64,000 bases of DNA from Chondrosia reniformis (Eukaryota; Porifera; Demospongiae; Chondrillida; Chondrillidae), in contig OX359196.1 in the NCBI GenBank assembly GCA_947172415.1, positions 4,839,901 through 4,903,900 on the forward strand, in the 5' to 3' direction. Position 1 is the stretch's first letter; the number at the start of each line of letters is the position of its first letter. Positions 1-10,528 of the stretch are shown here, piece after piece. Under the pieces are notes generated by a model. The model made no database searches, was not told the origin of the DNA, and worked only from the letters and a program-made list of their open reading frames with translations. The position numbers were made by a program, and so were the translations under genes.

Positions 1-20
1 GTCACAATCTTTGCAGTCTT

Positions 21-614
21 TTAGAGAATGCAAAGTAAGGTCAAACATACTTCAAATGTGTTTCTAATTTGGGTGTGGAGAAGAAATGGAATTAGAGGAG
101 ATTTGTTTCTTTCCAACAGGAACACTGCCACCACACTACCGCCTCTGAACTCCCTCTTGATGGCTTCGTTGATGACTGTGCAGTCTTCCTTTGGCAGACC
201 AATCTCTACAGCCGCCCTCTCTCTTCTTCTGTCTCCAAAGGCAGGAGTCCGAGACCCAGGGTAGGTGGATGGAATTGTGCTAGAGGAGGGCACAAAGACA
301 AGGTTCCTGTGGTTGAGCTGCGACAGAATAGCAAACTCTTCTCTACTCAGTCTAACGTCTGAAGTAGGTACACCAGACAGCGAGAGGCCCAGGGTAATCG
401 AAGGAGAAAACATTTCATGCCAGTCATCTGAAGGTTTGAAAATATGTCCAAAACAGTAGACCAGTCCTGCTAGGACTTTGATGCGAAAGGTTCCCTTAAA
501 GGTCTTTTGCTGTGAAAGAGCAATTCCAAGGTTAAGGTAGTACAATACGTCAGAATACTTAGAGTAATTAACGTGTTTCACACCAGAAACTTCTGACTTG
601 AGTTGCATGTACAA
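21..614 (-). CDS. Unrecognised coding exon, probable 3' end of a minus-strand gene
   Basis: A 197-codon open frame on the minus strand with ordinary amino-acid composition, ending in a stop at 21. I do not recognise a domain. The middle has an aliphatic/aromatic stretch (YYLNLGIAL, LAGLVYCFGHIF), and the C-terminal part is rich in charged residues (GDRRRERAAVEIGLPKEDC). No exact start can be chosen: the first ATG (606-604) may be internal, with an acceptor near it. It could be a later exon of the gene whose Tyr/Gly/Asn-rich exon lies at 1284-1765, but I could not match the phases, so an unseen exon would be needed. Confidence 0.4.
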   Translation of the reverse strand: MYMQLKSEVSGVKHVNYSKYSDVLYYLNLGIALSQQKTFKGTFRIKVLAGLVYCFGHIFKPSDDWHEMFSPSITLGLSLSGVPTSDVRLSREEFAILSQLNHRNLVFVPSSSTIPSTYPGSRTPAFGDRRRERAAVEIGLPKEDCTVINEAIKREFRGGSVVAVFLLERNKSPLIPFLLHTQIRNTFEVCLTLLCIL

Positions 615-1020
615 ACACGTATAATATGGTTCGCAAGAAACAAAGCATTAACCCTTTAGTTACCATATTTCGGTGAAAAATTAACATAAATCTGTCAACA
701 GATATTAAACATAAGTTTGTATCAGAAAATATACCTGCTACATATATATACATTGCATATATGTGACACTAAGACAAGAAATCATACTGTATTCATATTG
801 TATTTCATGGATGTGAACTAGATACATTACAATCCATGAACATTCTAAGCCAAAGGTAGTAAGGAAAACCATTCAATCATGTATATAAGGAACAATCATA
901 ACCTATGATTAACATACGTACCACATGTATGTACGTATAAACACATATGATATAAGTACGTGTGCAGATTATAGACAAATAGTGCCAAATGTTAAAAATA
1001 CACATCAAGTAAGGAGTTAC

Positions 1021-1204
1021 GATTCTCTCTCTCTCCCTCTCCTCTATCTTCCCCCTCTCTCTCCTCTATCTCCCCCCTCTCTCCTCCATCTTCCCCTAGC
1101 TCCCTCTCCTCTATCTTCTCCTCTCTCCCTCTCCTCTATCTTCTCCTCTCTCCCTCTCCTCTATCTTCTCCTCTCTCCCTCTCCTCTATCTTCTCCTCTC
1201 TCCC
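1021..1204. repeat. Polypyrimidine minisatellite
   Basis: Almost pure C/T tract made of units like CTCTCTCCCTCTCCTCTATCTTCTC, about 25-27 bp, repeated most regularly from about 1100 to 1204. It probably lies in an intron of a minus-strand gene, where it would read as a polypurine tract. Confidence 0.9.
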
Positions 1205-1283
1205 GATCTCCCATACATGCCATGCTAGCGCTACGCAGACGATGGATGGACTTACCCCGTTCTCACCCAATATACACACATAC

Positions 1284-1765
1284 GTATTTGGTAGCTTAGG
1301 TGATCTGAATAATCCACTTGTCATTTTGGGATGTTCAACGGGTTTTGGCGGTACTCTGTTATCCTGCGTTCTTATACTTTGGTTCTCTTCCCATCTAGAT
1401 CTAACGTGCTGTTTTCCAAGTCTATTGATATCGATAACGTGCTGATGGTCACCATGAGCTCTCGAAACGTTTGCATAGGGCGGATTCCAGGAGTACGTGG
1501 AAGGCCAATATTCTACTCTACTTCGGATACCTCCACTACTCTGGTACGTCGCCGCACTTCGGTACATTCCTCCATTACTATCGGCCTGGTACATTCCTCC
1601 ATTACTATTGGTCTTATATCCTCCATATGCATTTGACTGAAATGTTCCCCCGACGGACTGAGCTGTATTTCTTCCTGCGTACGTCCGTTTGTCTCTATTC
1701 CAATAAATCGGAGACAGTGAAGAGCTACTAGTTTGATTATAACAGGCATATCCATTTGCCTCCAT
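1284..1765 (-). CDS. Probable first coding exon of an unrecognised minus-strand gene
   Basis: From the ATG at 1765 the frame is open and rich in Tyr, Gly, Asn and Ser, with a short repeated motif (SNGGMYQADSNGGMY). It reaches a good donor (GTATGT) just left of 1284, leaving phase 2. The frame continues open past the donor into the polypyrimidine tract, but that extension (ERERGEDRGEGE) is only the complement of the repeat and is not counted. The low-complexity Tyr/Gly/Asn part resembles disordered RNA-binding or scaffold proteins, but no domain is visible. No family assignment is made. Confidence 0.4.
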
Positions 1766-1940
1766 ATGCATGATCAATCTAATGATGCGTGATTTTACGT
1801 GTAGGCTATATACGTTAACGTTTTATGTTTGTTAGTATCAGTTGTCCTAGAATATTTGCCTTCAATATCGCCAACTGCCCGTGTCCTTTGCATAGGGCAC
1901 GACGTGGACAGTGGATTGAGTGTCGGAGTTGCTTGAAAAG

Positions 1941-3627
1941 ATGACAAGCCTCAGTATTTCTGAAAGATTGGATCGGCAAAAGAAGTGGAGTAAGGCGATA
2001 ATATCCTTAGCGCCAGAATTGAGGACAAAACTTCATCCTTACGTGGAAGACATAGTCGTCAGGCTACGAGCAGAAAGAGGTCTTTCAGAGATCGAGGCGA
2101 TAACAATCACAAGTCAAGGTAATCCTATATACAAAGTTGACAAACTACTGGATTACATCAAAACGAAGGATCACTGGGTGCCCGAACTCTTCTGCTCTGT
2201 ACTGGATGAAATAGGTCAAGTTCTTTACTCGGACGCATTGAGGAGAAGGGCAGGTTTGTAATTGGATATTAATAAGTGAATGGATGGAGTGTTCTAAGTA
2301 CTATGTGTGTGAATTTGGTGATAGATGCAAATTCATAATATTTATTGTACTATTAATTCTCTTAACATAGTTGACCGGATTAGAAAGGTTCTACTGTTGA
2401 TAATAATGATTAATTCATTATGTGACATGACTGAAATCAATAAAAACAGCCCAAGCCAACCACAAGGGTTTAAATTAAATATTAATTTGTATTCTTAGGA
2501 TTCCCTGCTGAAGTGGGAGCTGTGGTTCTAGCCCTACCTACACCAAAAGGGGCTGTAGCTGCTGAGCAACTAGAAGAGGAGGAGCCAGTTGACATAATTG
2601 GTTAGAGCATGCACTCATTTACATCATAGCATCTTCACTGCATAAATGCCATTATTGTCAAGCATAAATATAAAAGATTACCCTTACAAGTGTGGCTGCT
2701 TGCTAGTGTGTTAGTATACCATATATAGCAGGAATTTTTGGCAGAGAATTTAATTTGGCAGATTGGCGGTTTTGAGAGTATTCAGCCATTAATATAATAC
2801 TTTCATCACCGATCTACACCGAACGTAGGAGAATAACTGTCTTGTCGGTGAAATTGTCAAATTAAAATCCACCGAATACCATAATTTGACCAATCCACCA
2901 AACATTCTTCTCACCAAAATATCTGACCATACAGTATATGATTAGAGAACTAATTATTTACTTAGTTGCTAGAAAAAAAGGAAACATGAATGCTATGATA
3001 CCATCAGCTCAGTGGCAGAGCACTGGTAGTCATAACCAGCTGTCCTGGGTTCAATTCCCAACAACTGCTTCTTTTGTGTTTTTACTTTTCCATGATGTTT
3101 GATAATGGTTGTGGTTTGTTTATCACTTTATATACAGTGAAACCCCTCTAAGCCAAACACCCTTGGGACCAACAAAAAGGTTTGGTTTAGAGAAGTTACA
3201 TTGTACTTACTGACCTTAAACAAGGCTGTGCTATATAATTAGTTGCAAAGTAAATAGGGACAATACATAACTGCTTTACATTACATGTATATACTTTGTA
3301 TATGTGCCTCCATTTTGTTTCTGTGTCCATATAGATCAGAAGCCCAAAGGGAGAGACATACTAAATGTTGTGGTACCTCGACTGAAGGCTACCTGGGAGA
3401 CGCTGGCCATTCAGTTGGAGGTTGCTGATCATGAGATTGATGCCATTCGTATGGATCATGAAATGGTTCGTGATAGATGCTATCAAGTCTTGAAGAATTG
3501 GCTAAATGGTGGAGGGAGAAAGCCGGTTACATGGAACACTTTATTGAAGGCTATAAGACTAGAAGGATTTGAGGACTTTGCGACTGATTTAGAACAGAAA
3601 ATTAAACAAAACAGAGAATTGTATTAG
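1941..3627 (+). CDS. CARD-linker-Death domain adaptor (CRADD/RAIDD-like layout)
   Basis: Three exons, 1941-2253, 2499-2600 and 3335-3627, join in frame through two phase-1 introns to give 235 residues. Exon 1 encodes a six-helix CARD-like fold (GLSEIEAITI followed by a helix ending LLDYIK, then a final LFCSVLDEIG helix). Exon 2 is a 34-residue acidic linker ending EEEEPVDII. Exon 3 is a Death domain: WETLAIQLEVADHEIDAI, a CYQVLKNWLN helix, and LLKAIRLEGFEDFATDL. CARD plus Death is the layout of the vertebrate adaptor CRADD, which links initiator caspases to death-domain partners. ATG 1941 is chosen because the upstream in-frame start is only GTG. The linker exon is homologous to the repeated linker exons at 27-31 kb. 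Orthology to CRADD is not claimed. Confidence 0.8.
2995..3080 (+). mobile_element. tRNA-derived SINE copy
   Basis: The sequence has a tRNA A box (GCTCAGTGGCAGAGCA), an anticodon-like stem-loop with CAT in the loop (CTGGTAGTCATAACCAG) and a B box (GGGTTCAATTCCC), but no acceptor-stem pairing. It sits in the second intron of the CARD-Death gene. Similar, more decayed copies occur near 29389, 31431 and 49870. Confidence 0.65.
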
Positions 3628-3775
3628 CTTTTTGTATTTTGTACGTACCTTACATAATTTGATTTGAAAAGTTTTATTTTATTTCGTGTTATTAGATAAA
3701 TTCGGTTACTTGACTCCTCCCTGCCTCGTGTGAGCACGTTCCGGTAGTTACTGTATTTTCTACAAGTGAGACAAA

Positions 3776-6700
3776 ATGAGTGAAATTCAGAAGAAACTGG
3801 AGGAACAATCTCATTTCAAAAAGGTTATCACGAAACACATTAATAAACTAACGATTAATTTGCACGATCAAGTAGTAGTAATCGTGAACGAGCTGGAATC
3901 TCGCGGAGGCCTCACGGCAATGGAAGCAGCCACTTTACACGGGCAACAAAATCCCGTCTATCAAACTAGGGACTTGTTAATGCTCCTGAAGAATAAGGAT
4001 GCCGAAAAAATTAGAATATTTCTGGACGTTCTAGCTGATGAGCAGATAGGAAAGAAAATATGGGCAGACTACTTGGAAGAGGAATACAAGAAGTGTAAGC
4101 AATTGTGACTAGCTGTCAAGTCTCGTGCACTTGGTTTTATTGGGGCGAGCCTTAGCGAGCCCCACCTAGTGCGTAGTATGGCTGGAAGCGCTATGTATGT
4201 ATGTATGTATATATGTCGCCGTACGTTCGCCCGGTAAATTTTTGCTGTGGTTGCCCGCTACAATTTTATGGCTCGGCGAACATGTCTGCCGCCCGCGATC
4301 GAGGTTTGGCATTTTCCCTGATTGACATCTACCTTTTCCACTTCACTGATTTTAACTTCTGCCTGCCCTTTCCCACTGTCTCTCCTCATTACTTCGAACT
4401 CTTTGTGAGGTGCCTCCTATACCTTGGAGTGGCTTGAGCCGACCATTTCAAAGCGTTGCTCTCCATCCTTGAACTGCACAGGTGTCTCTTTCACTTGCCA
4501 GTTCACGAGAGCCACTGCAGTACGAGTGGCCTGTGCACTCTGTGTGCATGACCAGCACATGTGACTTTCCACTGTGTGCATTCATCATTGCTTCTTTCAA
4601 TGCCACCCATTCAGCTTCAGCTAATTTTGCTCACCCTTTAACTATCCATGGTGCTAGCATGGCAGCCAGACATTGTGTGTCGCAGACACTGGCTGCACAG
4701 TACCACCACAGCATTGGCATGTGCAGTACTTAGCAAGGCTCGCCCCATAATGCTGTGCATTTGTCTAGTAGTTTATTGGGGCGAGCCTGAGCGAGCCCCA
4801 CACTTACGTGAAGTACGCCACCGCTGTCTGTATGTGTATATATATGTATGTATATATGTGCCGTACGTCATGCCGTATAGTTCTATTTACTCATTCACAA
4901 TGGCTGCCGCTAGCGAACCTCTGTAGACTAGCTGGTGCGGAAGGCTTCTGAGGAAAGAGGATGCGCACCAAACACGGCTAATCGACTACTGTGTTCAGGT
5001 GCTACGCTCAGAGGAAGGCAATGCGGGGAAGGCTACTTCGCATTCGCCCTCCTACAGTCTAAAACACGGCTAATCGCACCAAACACGGCTAACCGACTAC
5101 TGTGTTCGGGTGCTACACTCATAGGAAGGCAATTCGGGGAAGGCTACTTCGCATTCGCCCTCCTGCAGTCTAAAGCACGGCTAATCGACTACTGTGTTCA
5201 GGTGCTACGCTCAGAGGAAGGCAATGCAGGGAAGGCTACTTCGCATTCGCCCTCCTGCAGTCTAAAATACGGCTAATCGACTACTGTGTTCAGGTGCTAC
5301 GCTCAGAGGAAGGCAATGCAGGGAAGGCTACTTCGCATTCGCCCTCCTGCAGTCTAAAATACGGCTAATCGACTACTGTGTTCAGGTCCTACGCTCAGAG
5401 GAAGGCAATGCGGGGAAGGCTACTTCGCATTCGCCCTCCTGCAGTCTAAAACACGGCTAATCGCACCAAACACGGCTAACCGACTACTGTGTTCGGGTGC
5501 TACACTCATAGGAAGGCAATTCGGGGAAGGCTACTTCGCATTCGCCCTCCTGCAGTCTAAAATACGGCTAATCGACTACTGTGTTCAGGTGCTATGCTCG
5601 GAAAGGTATGCTCGCCCCCACGATGATGATCATCTGTCTAGTTATTTGGGGCGAGCCTTAGCGAGCCCCACCTAGTGCGTAGTATGGCTGGAAGCGCTAT
5701 GTATGTATATATGTCGCCGTACGTTCACCCGGTAAATTTTTGCTGTGGTTGCCCGCTACAATTTTATGGCTCGGCGAACATGTCTGCCGCCCGCGATCGA
5801 GGTTTGGCATTTTCCCTAGGCCTGCAGTGATGATCACTACATCCAACAACACGAAAGCAGCAGTCCAACCCTGCCCACCACCGATGACATACGCTGCGAA
5901 ATCAGGACGACAAGCGACTACTACAGCTATACGATTAACGTTATGCGCTGCAGTTTCATGCCACACTTCAAAGGACCGGCTGAAGCACAGTAATAGGGTG
6001 TACATTGCTCTTGCACGTAGGGATAGCGGGCATTGGGTGTCGCGCTTGGTTAGAGACGCACTTCAAAGGGGCTGACTGCAGCACAGCAATAGGGTGTAAA
6101 TTACAGGACGCACTTCAAAGGGGCTTATATATATGGCTCGACGAACATGTCTGCCGCCCGCGATCGAGGTTTGGCATTTTCCCTGCAGTGATGATCACTA
6201 CATCCAACACGAAAGCAGCAGTCCCACCCTGCCCACCACCACCACAGCATTGGCATGTGCAGCGCTTAGCAAGGCTCGCCCCATAATGCTGTGCATTTGT
6301 CTAGTTATTATTATTATTATTATTATTATTATACCTATGTGCACCATGTGCGAAATACACACTAGGGCTATATATATATACGTATGTACTGTGAATTGAA
6401 TTGTTATGTTATTATGTATAATAATTATTAGATGTTTGTTTTATATAATATAATAATGCTTACCCAAGTACAGCCCTGTGTCCCTAATCTTGTCATTAGT
6501 TCTACCTGGGTAGTTACATTGAAAATGAATATTTTTATATATAATTTTATAGTAAAAGAAGCAATAACAAGAGGTTCCACTAGTAATCAGGAATCAGTAG
6601 GTGCAGCATTGATCAGTGAGTTGAGTATGCATCAACCACTATATACCTCATGTGTGGGACCAGTTATGGTCATGTAGAAATGTATTCATAACCAGCATGC

Positions 6701-8121
6701 AAAATATTTGGCGACTCATGATCACACCCCATCGAATGCTTTTGATGCTAATTTGTGATGTAGTACTTTCTAATGTATATACACTCTTGAAGAATATTTA
6801 TTTGAAACCCTCAGTTCTGAGTTGTTAGTATTGCATGCAGTTGCATAAACAGTGATTGACAAAGTATATGTAATATATAGTTATACAATGGCACTTTGCG
6901 GTGTATGGGTTATATATATACATACATGCACAAGACCTGAGGTGAGTGCATGTATAATCGATACACCGCAAAGTGACATTGTATAACTGTCATACACTCC
7001 ACCCCTAGGATTTTCGGCGTTTACTGAATTATCGGTGGGATATCTATAATAAGAGGCCAAAGTGCCTCTTATTATAGTTATACAACAGTTGTTGAATATA
7101 ATTTGCCTTGGTTGCCCCAGCAACAGAGTGTATATGTGATATAATGTATAATGCAATGTACAATGCATATTGATATTTATACATTTATCTTTCCTCTTCT
7201 GTATAATATCCAGCTATGTCATGCCAGTCATCAGAACATAATGATATCAAGTTTATATTAATGACCGCCAACCCTACAGAGCAAGCTACTGTACGTCACT
7301 TCTTGGGGTCATCCTCTATAAAGCCAAGTGATACAATATTCCCGTATACCTACAAGACTGATCCTATCTTACGTAATGCCATAGGTGAGCCTATCAAAGC
7401 TGAAAGAGATTATGATACCTTCTCCATTGGAGGTCACAGAGGAATTCATGTCAGATGTGGGGAGATTGGTAGTGGTGGTAAAATAGGCTCTCTTGTCACT
7501 ACAGCAAACATCTTGGAAATCGCCAGACAAAGAAAATGGCCTTTGCAAATGGTCTTCTGTGTTGGGTGTTGCGGTTGCAGTTCTGACAAGACCAACCTCC
7601 GTGGGTATGTATTGCTGACCAGACACCTTGAAGATTATAATCGAGGGAAAATGCAAGATCATGATCAATTGCATCGAGTGCCAGAACCATACGAGATGAG
7701 TGGAACCTGGAAGGGGTATATGGAGGAGAAAGCTATCACTTGTCCAGATGGAGCAGCTGTATATAATGAGATTAAATATGAAAATCCAGAAGCCATTCTT
7801 TCTGGAGACTTTGTGGTGAAAGACAATACCCAAGCAGAGGAAATTCGAGGCAAGAGAAAATGTGTTGGAATTGAAATGGAAGGAAAAGGCATTGCAGAAG
7901 CTTTCACTATATTCTCCACATACCTTCCACTTTCTCAAGATAGCTTCCTTGTTGTTAAAGGTGTATCCGACTATGCTGGTTCAGATAAGTCGAAGCCAGC
8001 AAAGGCCAACTGGTTTGGAAAGGACACTGAATCACCTGTTTCTGATGATGAGAGGCAAAGGATAGCAACCATTCAAGCTACAGCTCTAGTTTGCCGTACC
8101 ATTGCTAAGAAGATGGATTGA
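3776..8121 (+). CDS. CARD-linker-nucleoside phosphorylase protein
   Basis: Proposed exons 3776-4094, 6553-6600 and 7214-8121, all joined in phase 1 (about 424 residues). Exon 1 encodes a CARD-like helical domain (GGLTAMEAATLHGQQNPVY, then a DLLMLLKNKD helix) and stops at a GTAAGC donor; read-through would hit a stop nine bases later. The last exon is a complete PNP_UDP/MTAN-type phosphorylase domain: KFILMTANPTEQATV at its start, glycine-rich strands (CGEIGSGGKIG, VFCVGCCG), the ribose-binding GIEMEGKG motif and the SDYAG motif with the catalytic-type Asp. The key residues are kept, so nucleoside or nucleotide cleavage is possible. The small middle exon has a weak donor (GTGCAG), so the joining of CARD to phosphorylase is likely but not certain. 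A 3.1-kb intron holds three transposon-like elements. Confidence 0.7.
4142..4746. mobile_element. Terminal-inverted-repeat element, copy I
   Basis: It begins GGGGCGAGCCTT and ends with the exact inverse AAGGCTCGCCCC, within a larger palindromic head (GGGGCGAGCCTTAGCGAGCCCC). No transposase frame is seen, so it is a non-autonomous DNA element. It lies in the intron of the CARD-phosphorylase gene. Its head matches copy III. Confidence 0.75.
4778..5619. mobile_element. Terminal-inverted-repeat element, copy II, filled with tandem repeats
   Basis: Same GGGGCGAGCCT head as copy I and a matching CTCGCCCC end. The body (about 4977-5600) is a tandem array of roughly 100-120-bp units, each with ACTACTGTGTTCAGGTGCTA, GAGGAAGGCAATGCGGGGAA and CTTCGCATTCGCCCTCCTGC, in about six copies, two of them with a short extra insert (CACCAAACACGGCTAAC). 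The short open frames here are by-products of the repeat. Confidence 0.75.
5648..6282. mobile_element. Terminal-inverted-repeat element, copy III
   Basis: Head GGGGCGAGCCTTAGC and tail AGCAAGGCTCGCCCC as in copy I, with the same GTCGCCGTACGTTC and GCCGCCCGCGATCGAGG segments. The latter segment occurs twice inside, so the element has an internal duplication. It is followed by a (TTA)n run at 6305-6332. Each element of this trio is preceded or followed by a TGTCTAGT-type flank. Confidence 0.75.
6881..6986. repeat. Small hairpin element (MITE-like)
   Basis: Arms of about 26 bp (TTATACAATGGCACTTTGCGG and its near-perfect inverse ending TTGTATAA) flank an 54-bp loop. The same hairpin occurs at 30988-31094 in the second segment, so it predates the duplication. 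Confidence 0.8.
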
Positions 8122-8388
8122 AATTAACATTTTCTAAATAGCTAATTTACTCTAGAGACGGAAGATGGATAGACATTTATAGTTAAAGTTACTGTAGTGA
8201 GAGATCAAACCTGTTTACATATGCAATTATATATTCATGATTGCTGTATAAGTTTAATAAAGGATACATATATAATGTACGTATATGCAAAATTAATATA
8301 TAACGCTGAATATACTATGTATATATTATGACAAAGTTAATAAGTTTTAATGCACACAATTCAGTTTTAATATTGCATCCAGCCTCAA

Positions 8389-8994
8389 TCAGGCTGGGGT
8401 TTTGCAGTCCTTCAGAAATGAGAAGCCTTTAGGTGGTCGCCCTTTTGTAGGCTGACAGCCATGGTAAATTTGAAAAATTTGCTCCCTTTGAATGCGCACA
8501 GCATACATGATATAGTATGAGGAGAGTAGTTGAGCGGTAGGTTTTGGAGATTTATTATTACATTCGATCCAGTTGTACCTATTTCTTGAATAGAAATATA
8601 TGCTCCGTTCTTCTATACGTTTCTGATATTTCTTAAAGATCCCTTGCTCAGCCTCTAATTCAGTCCTCAGCATCTTCAATTCTGTATCATTTATCATCAA
8701 AATATGGTTCATTTTAACTGATCGAAATGCTTGACAAAAGGATACGAGATCTAGACTTTCATTATGGAAATCAAATTTTGAATGCGCCCCTAAATTACAG
8801 ATGTGGTTACTGTAGTATTTCTGTGAGATGACATCTTTGGGTTTGCTGTTGATGTTACCAATACACATTGGTATGAAAGTTGATTTATTAGATTCTTGTA
8901 TCTTTAATTCCCCTATATATACAGAATATGATGGAGAATTATATAGTGTTACATTGCTATAATAGAATGTGAGCATATTGAGAGTCAGCAACAC
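8389..8994 (-). CDS. Unknown minus-strand ORF, copy 1
   Basis: A 201-codon frame convergent with the phosphorylase gene. I do not recognise it. It has a Cys/His-containing segment (SNHICNLGAHSKFDFHN), a charged helix (LEAEQGIFKKYQKRIEE) and a basic tail. Copy 2 at 33113-33592 keeps the frame for the last 159 codons, but most differences change amino acids and the N-terminal part is shifted by a 4-base deletion there. The conserved start is therefore more likely the internal Met of MCIGNINSK, or an upstream exon is missing. It could equally be a relic of an element. Confidence 0.35.
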   Translation of the reverse strand: MLLTLNMLTFYYSNVTLYNSPSYSVYIGELKIQESNKSTFIPMCIGNINSKPKDVISQKYYSNHICNLGAHSKFDFHNESLDLVSFCQAFRSVKMNHILMINDTELKMLRTELEAEQGIFKKYQKRIEERSIYFYSRNRYNWIECNNKSPKPTAQLLSSYYIMYAVRIQREQIFQIYHGCQPTKGRPPKGFSFLKDCKTPA

Positions 8995-9796
8995 TTATTG
9001 AAATCAGAGTAATTGTATTATGTTTCAACCCAGAGGATTTATTGGTGATAAATACATTGATCCACTGATTGTTAAATTCAAAAACAAATATTCCCTACCA
9101 TACTATACTCCTATACCATACTGTATATATTATACATATAATTATATACAATTCAAACTCACTAGCATTTGGGAGTAATGATGCAGTAGCCATGCATATG
9201 GCAAGTACAAGGAAAAACAGAGTCTTACAGTACATTGGGAATACCAATATACCTTACAATCATACACCGTCTATACTGTTACCTATGTTGATCCGATTTG
9301 CTATATACGTACATATATATACAACCTCGCAATTGCATGAATTTGAAAATGAATTTGTTTTTTGCTAAAATACTTAAAGTTATTGTATATACGTACATAT
9401 ATACATCTATTGTTAAATTGTACAATGCATAATGAATAACTGTTCATATTCAAATTCAAATTTCAATATTAACAGAAATGAAAAGCTATACAGCTTTATG
9501 TACATTATTACCACACTATGACATTAATATGACAACCAAGACTTAGTATATATATTTAATAGCTAAATTAATAATACCATACGTATATATATCATATAGT
9601 GCATGACTGATCATAACTGGAAACTATTATTGGCTAAAAATTGTATAATTAATCAAATTTGTAATCTTGCTAATGACAAACACTCAGTCTCATAAGCTTA
9701 CTGCTCAGCCCATACTTGGAACTCCATATACAAATTCACTTTTCTTTCATTACCATAAACCAATAGTATAGCCTAAAAAGTATATATGTGACTTAT
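8995..9796. other. AT-rich intergenic stretch, no gene seen
   Basis: TA-rich sequence with many ATATAC/TACGTA runs. It is shared, with small indels, with 33600-34520 in the second segment. No splice-compatible open frame is seen. Confidence 0.6.
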
Positions 9797-10328
9797 AATA
9801 AGCAAATAATCACTGGAATGTATTATGCCAAACCAGCCAAGTGATTGCAGTCTAGCTGATCTTGGCTGGAGGACCGAAAGATCCAGTGATTATGTATATC
9901 ATCATAGCCTTTAATTGTACATATATGACTCAGTGCAATTAAATCCCTTAGTTCATTATGAGCGCTCAGTTTCATCTAGATTGTAGCCTTCACCTTTACT
10001 TATTATGAAACCACAAGTGTTTCACCTGCATGTAGTTGATTAATAAGTGAAGGCAGTCATCCAAACTTACCATCATTGAAGTGTATCACACTGATGAGCC
10101 CAAATGAGGGAGAAACAGCTGTCTGTGGATGAATTTTTCCATCTTGGGAGGCAATCACTGGTTGCCATTTTAATAGGACTTTGGTCCCCAGCCAAGATTA
10201 GACTGTGGTCACTTAGCTGGTTTGGCATAATAAGTTCCAGCCAAGATTAGACTGGTCACTTGGCTGGTTTGGCATAATAGGTTCCAGCCAAGATTAGACT
10301 GTGATCACTTGGTTGGTATTTGCTTATC
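9797..10328. mobile_element. Inverted-repeat element with triplicated right end, copy 1
   Basis: The left arm (ATAAGCAAAT... CCAAACCAGCCAAGTGA ... ATCTTGGCTGG) recurs inverted at the right, where a unit of about 50 bp (CCAGCCAAGATTAGACTG ... CTGGTTTGGCATAATA) is present three times. No transposase frame. A second copy of the whole element is at 34521-35060. Confidence 0.8.
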
Positions 10329-10528
10329 ATCACAGCCTTTGCACGGGGCTCAGCGTAATTACCTCCCATAGTTCAATGTAACTTACATATATTATATTAA
10401 TTTCACCATTTTCTGATTAAGAACAAGGCAACAGTAGTTCTCCAAGGCTCAATTTTATACCTGTTAATGTTATATATTCATGTTATTAAATATAGTTTGC
10501 AATTTGAAATGGTCAGCTTTTTATTTTC

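Noticed and set aside
1136..1283. C-terminal extension of the Tyr/Gly-rich minus-strand frame into an RE-rich tail
   Set aside because: It is the complement of the polypyrimidine repeat, and a good donor lies before it.
925..1299. 124-codon plus-strand frame of Leu/Pro/Ser repeats
   Set aside because: Pure translation of the C/T repeat.
2995..3080. A functional tRNA gene
   Set aside because: A and B boxes are present but there is no paired acceptor stem and no clean cloverleaf; several decayed copies exist, so it is a SINE.
4935..5276. Open frame of 113 codons with repeated CSGATL motifs
   Set aside because: It is the by-product of the tandem repeat inside transposon copy II and starts and ends within it.
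7369..7938. 189-codon minus-strand frame opposite the phosphorylase exon
   Set aside because: The plus strand encodes a clear enzyme domain; the antisense frame has no features and is broken up in copy 2.
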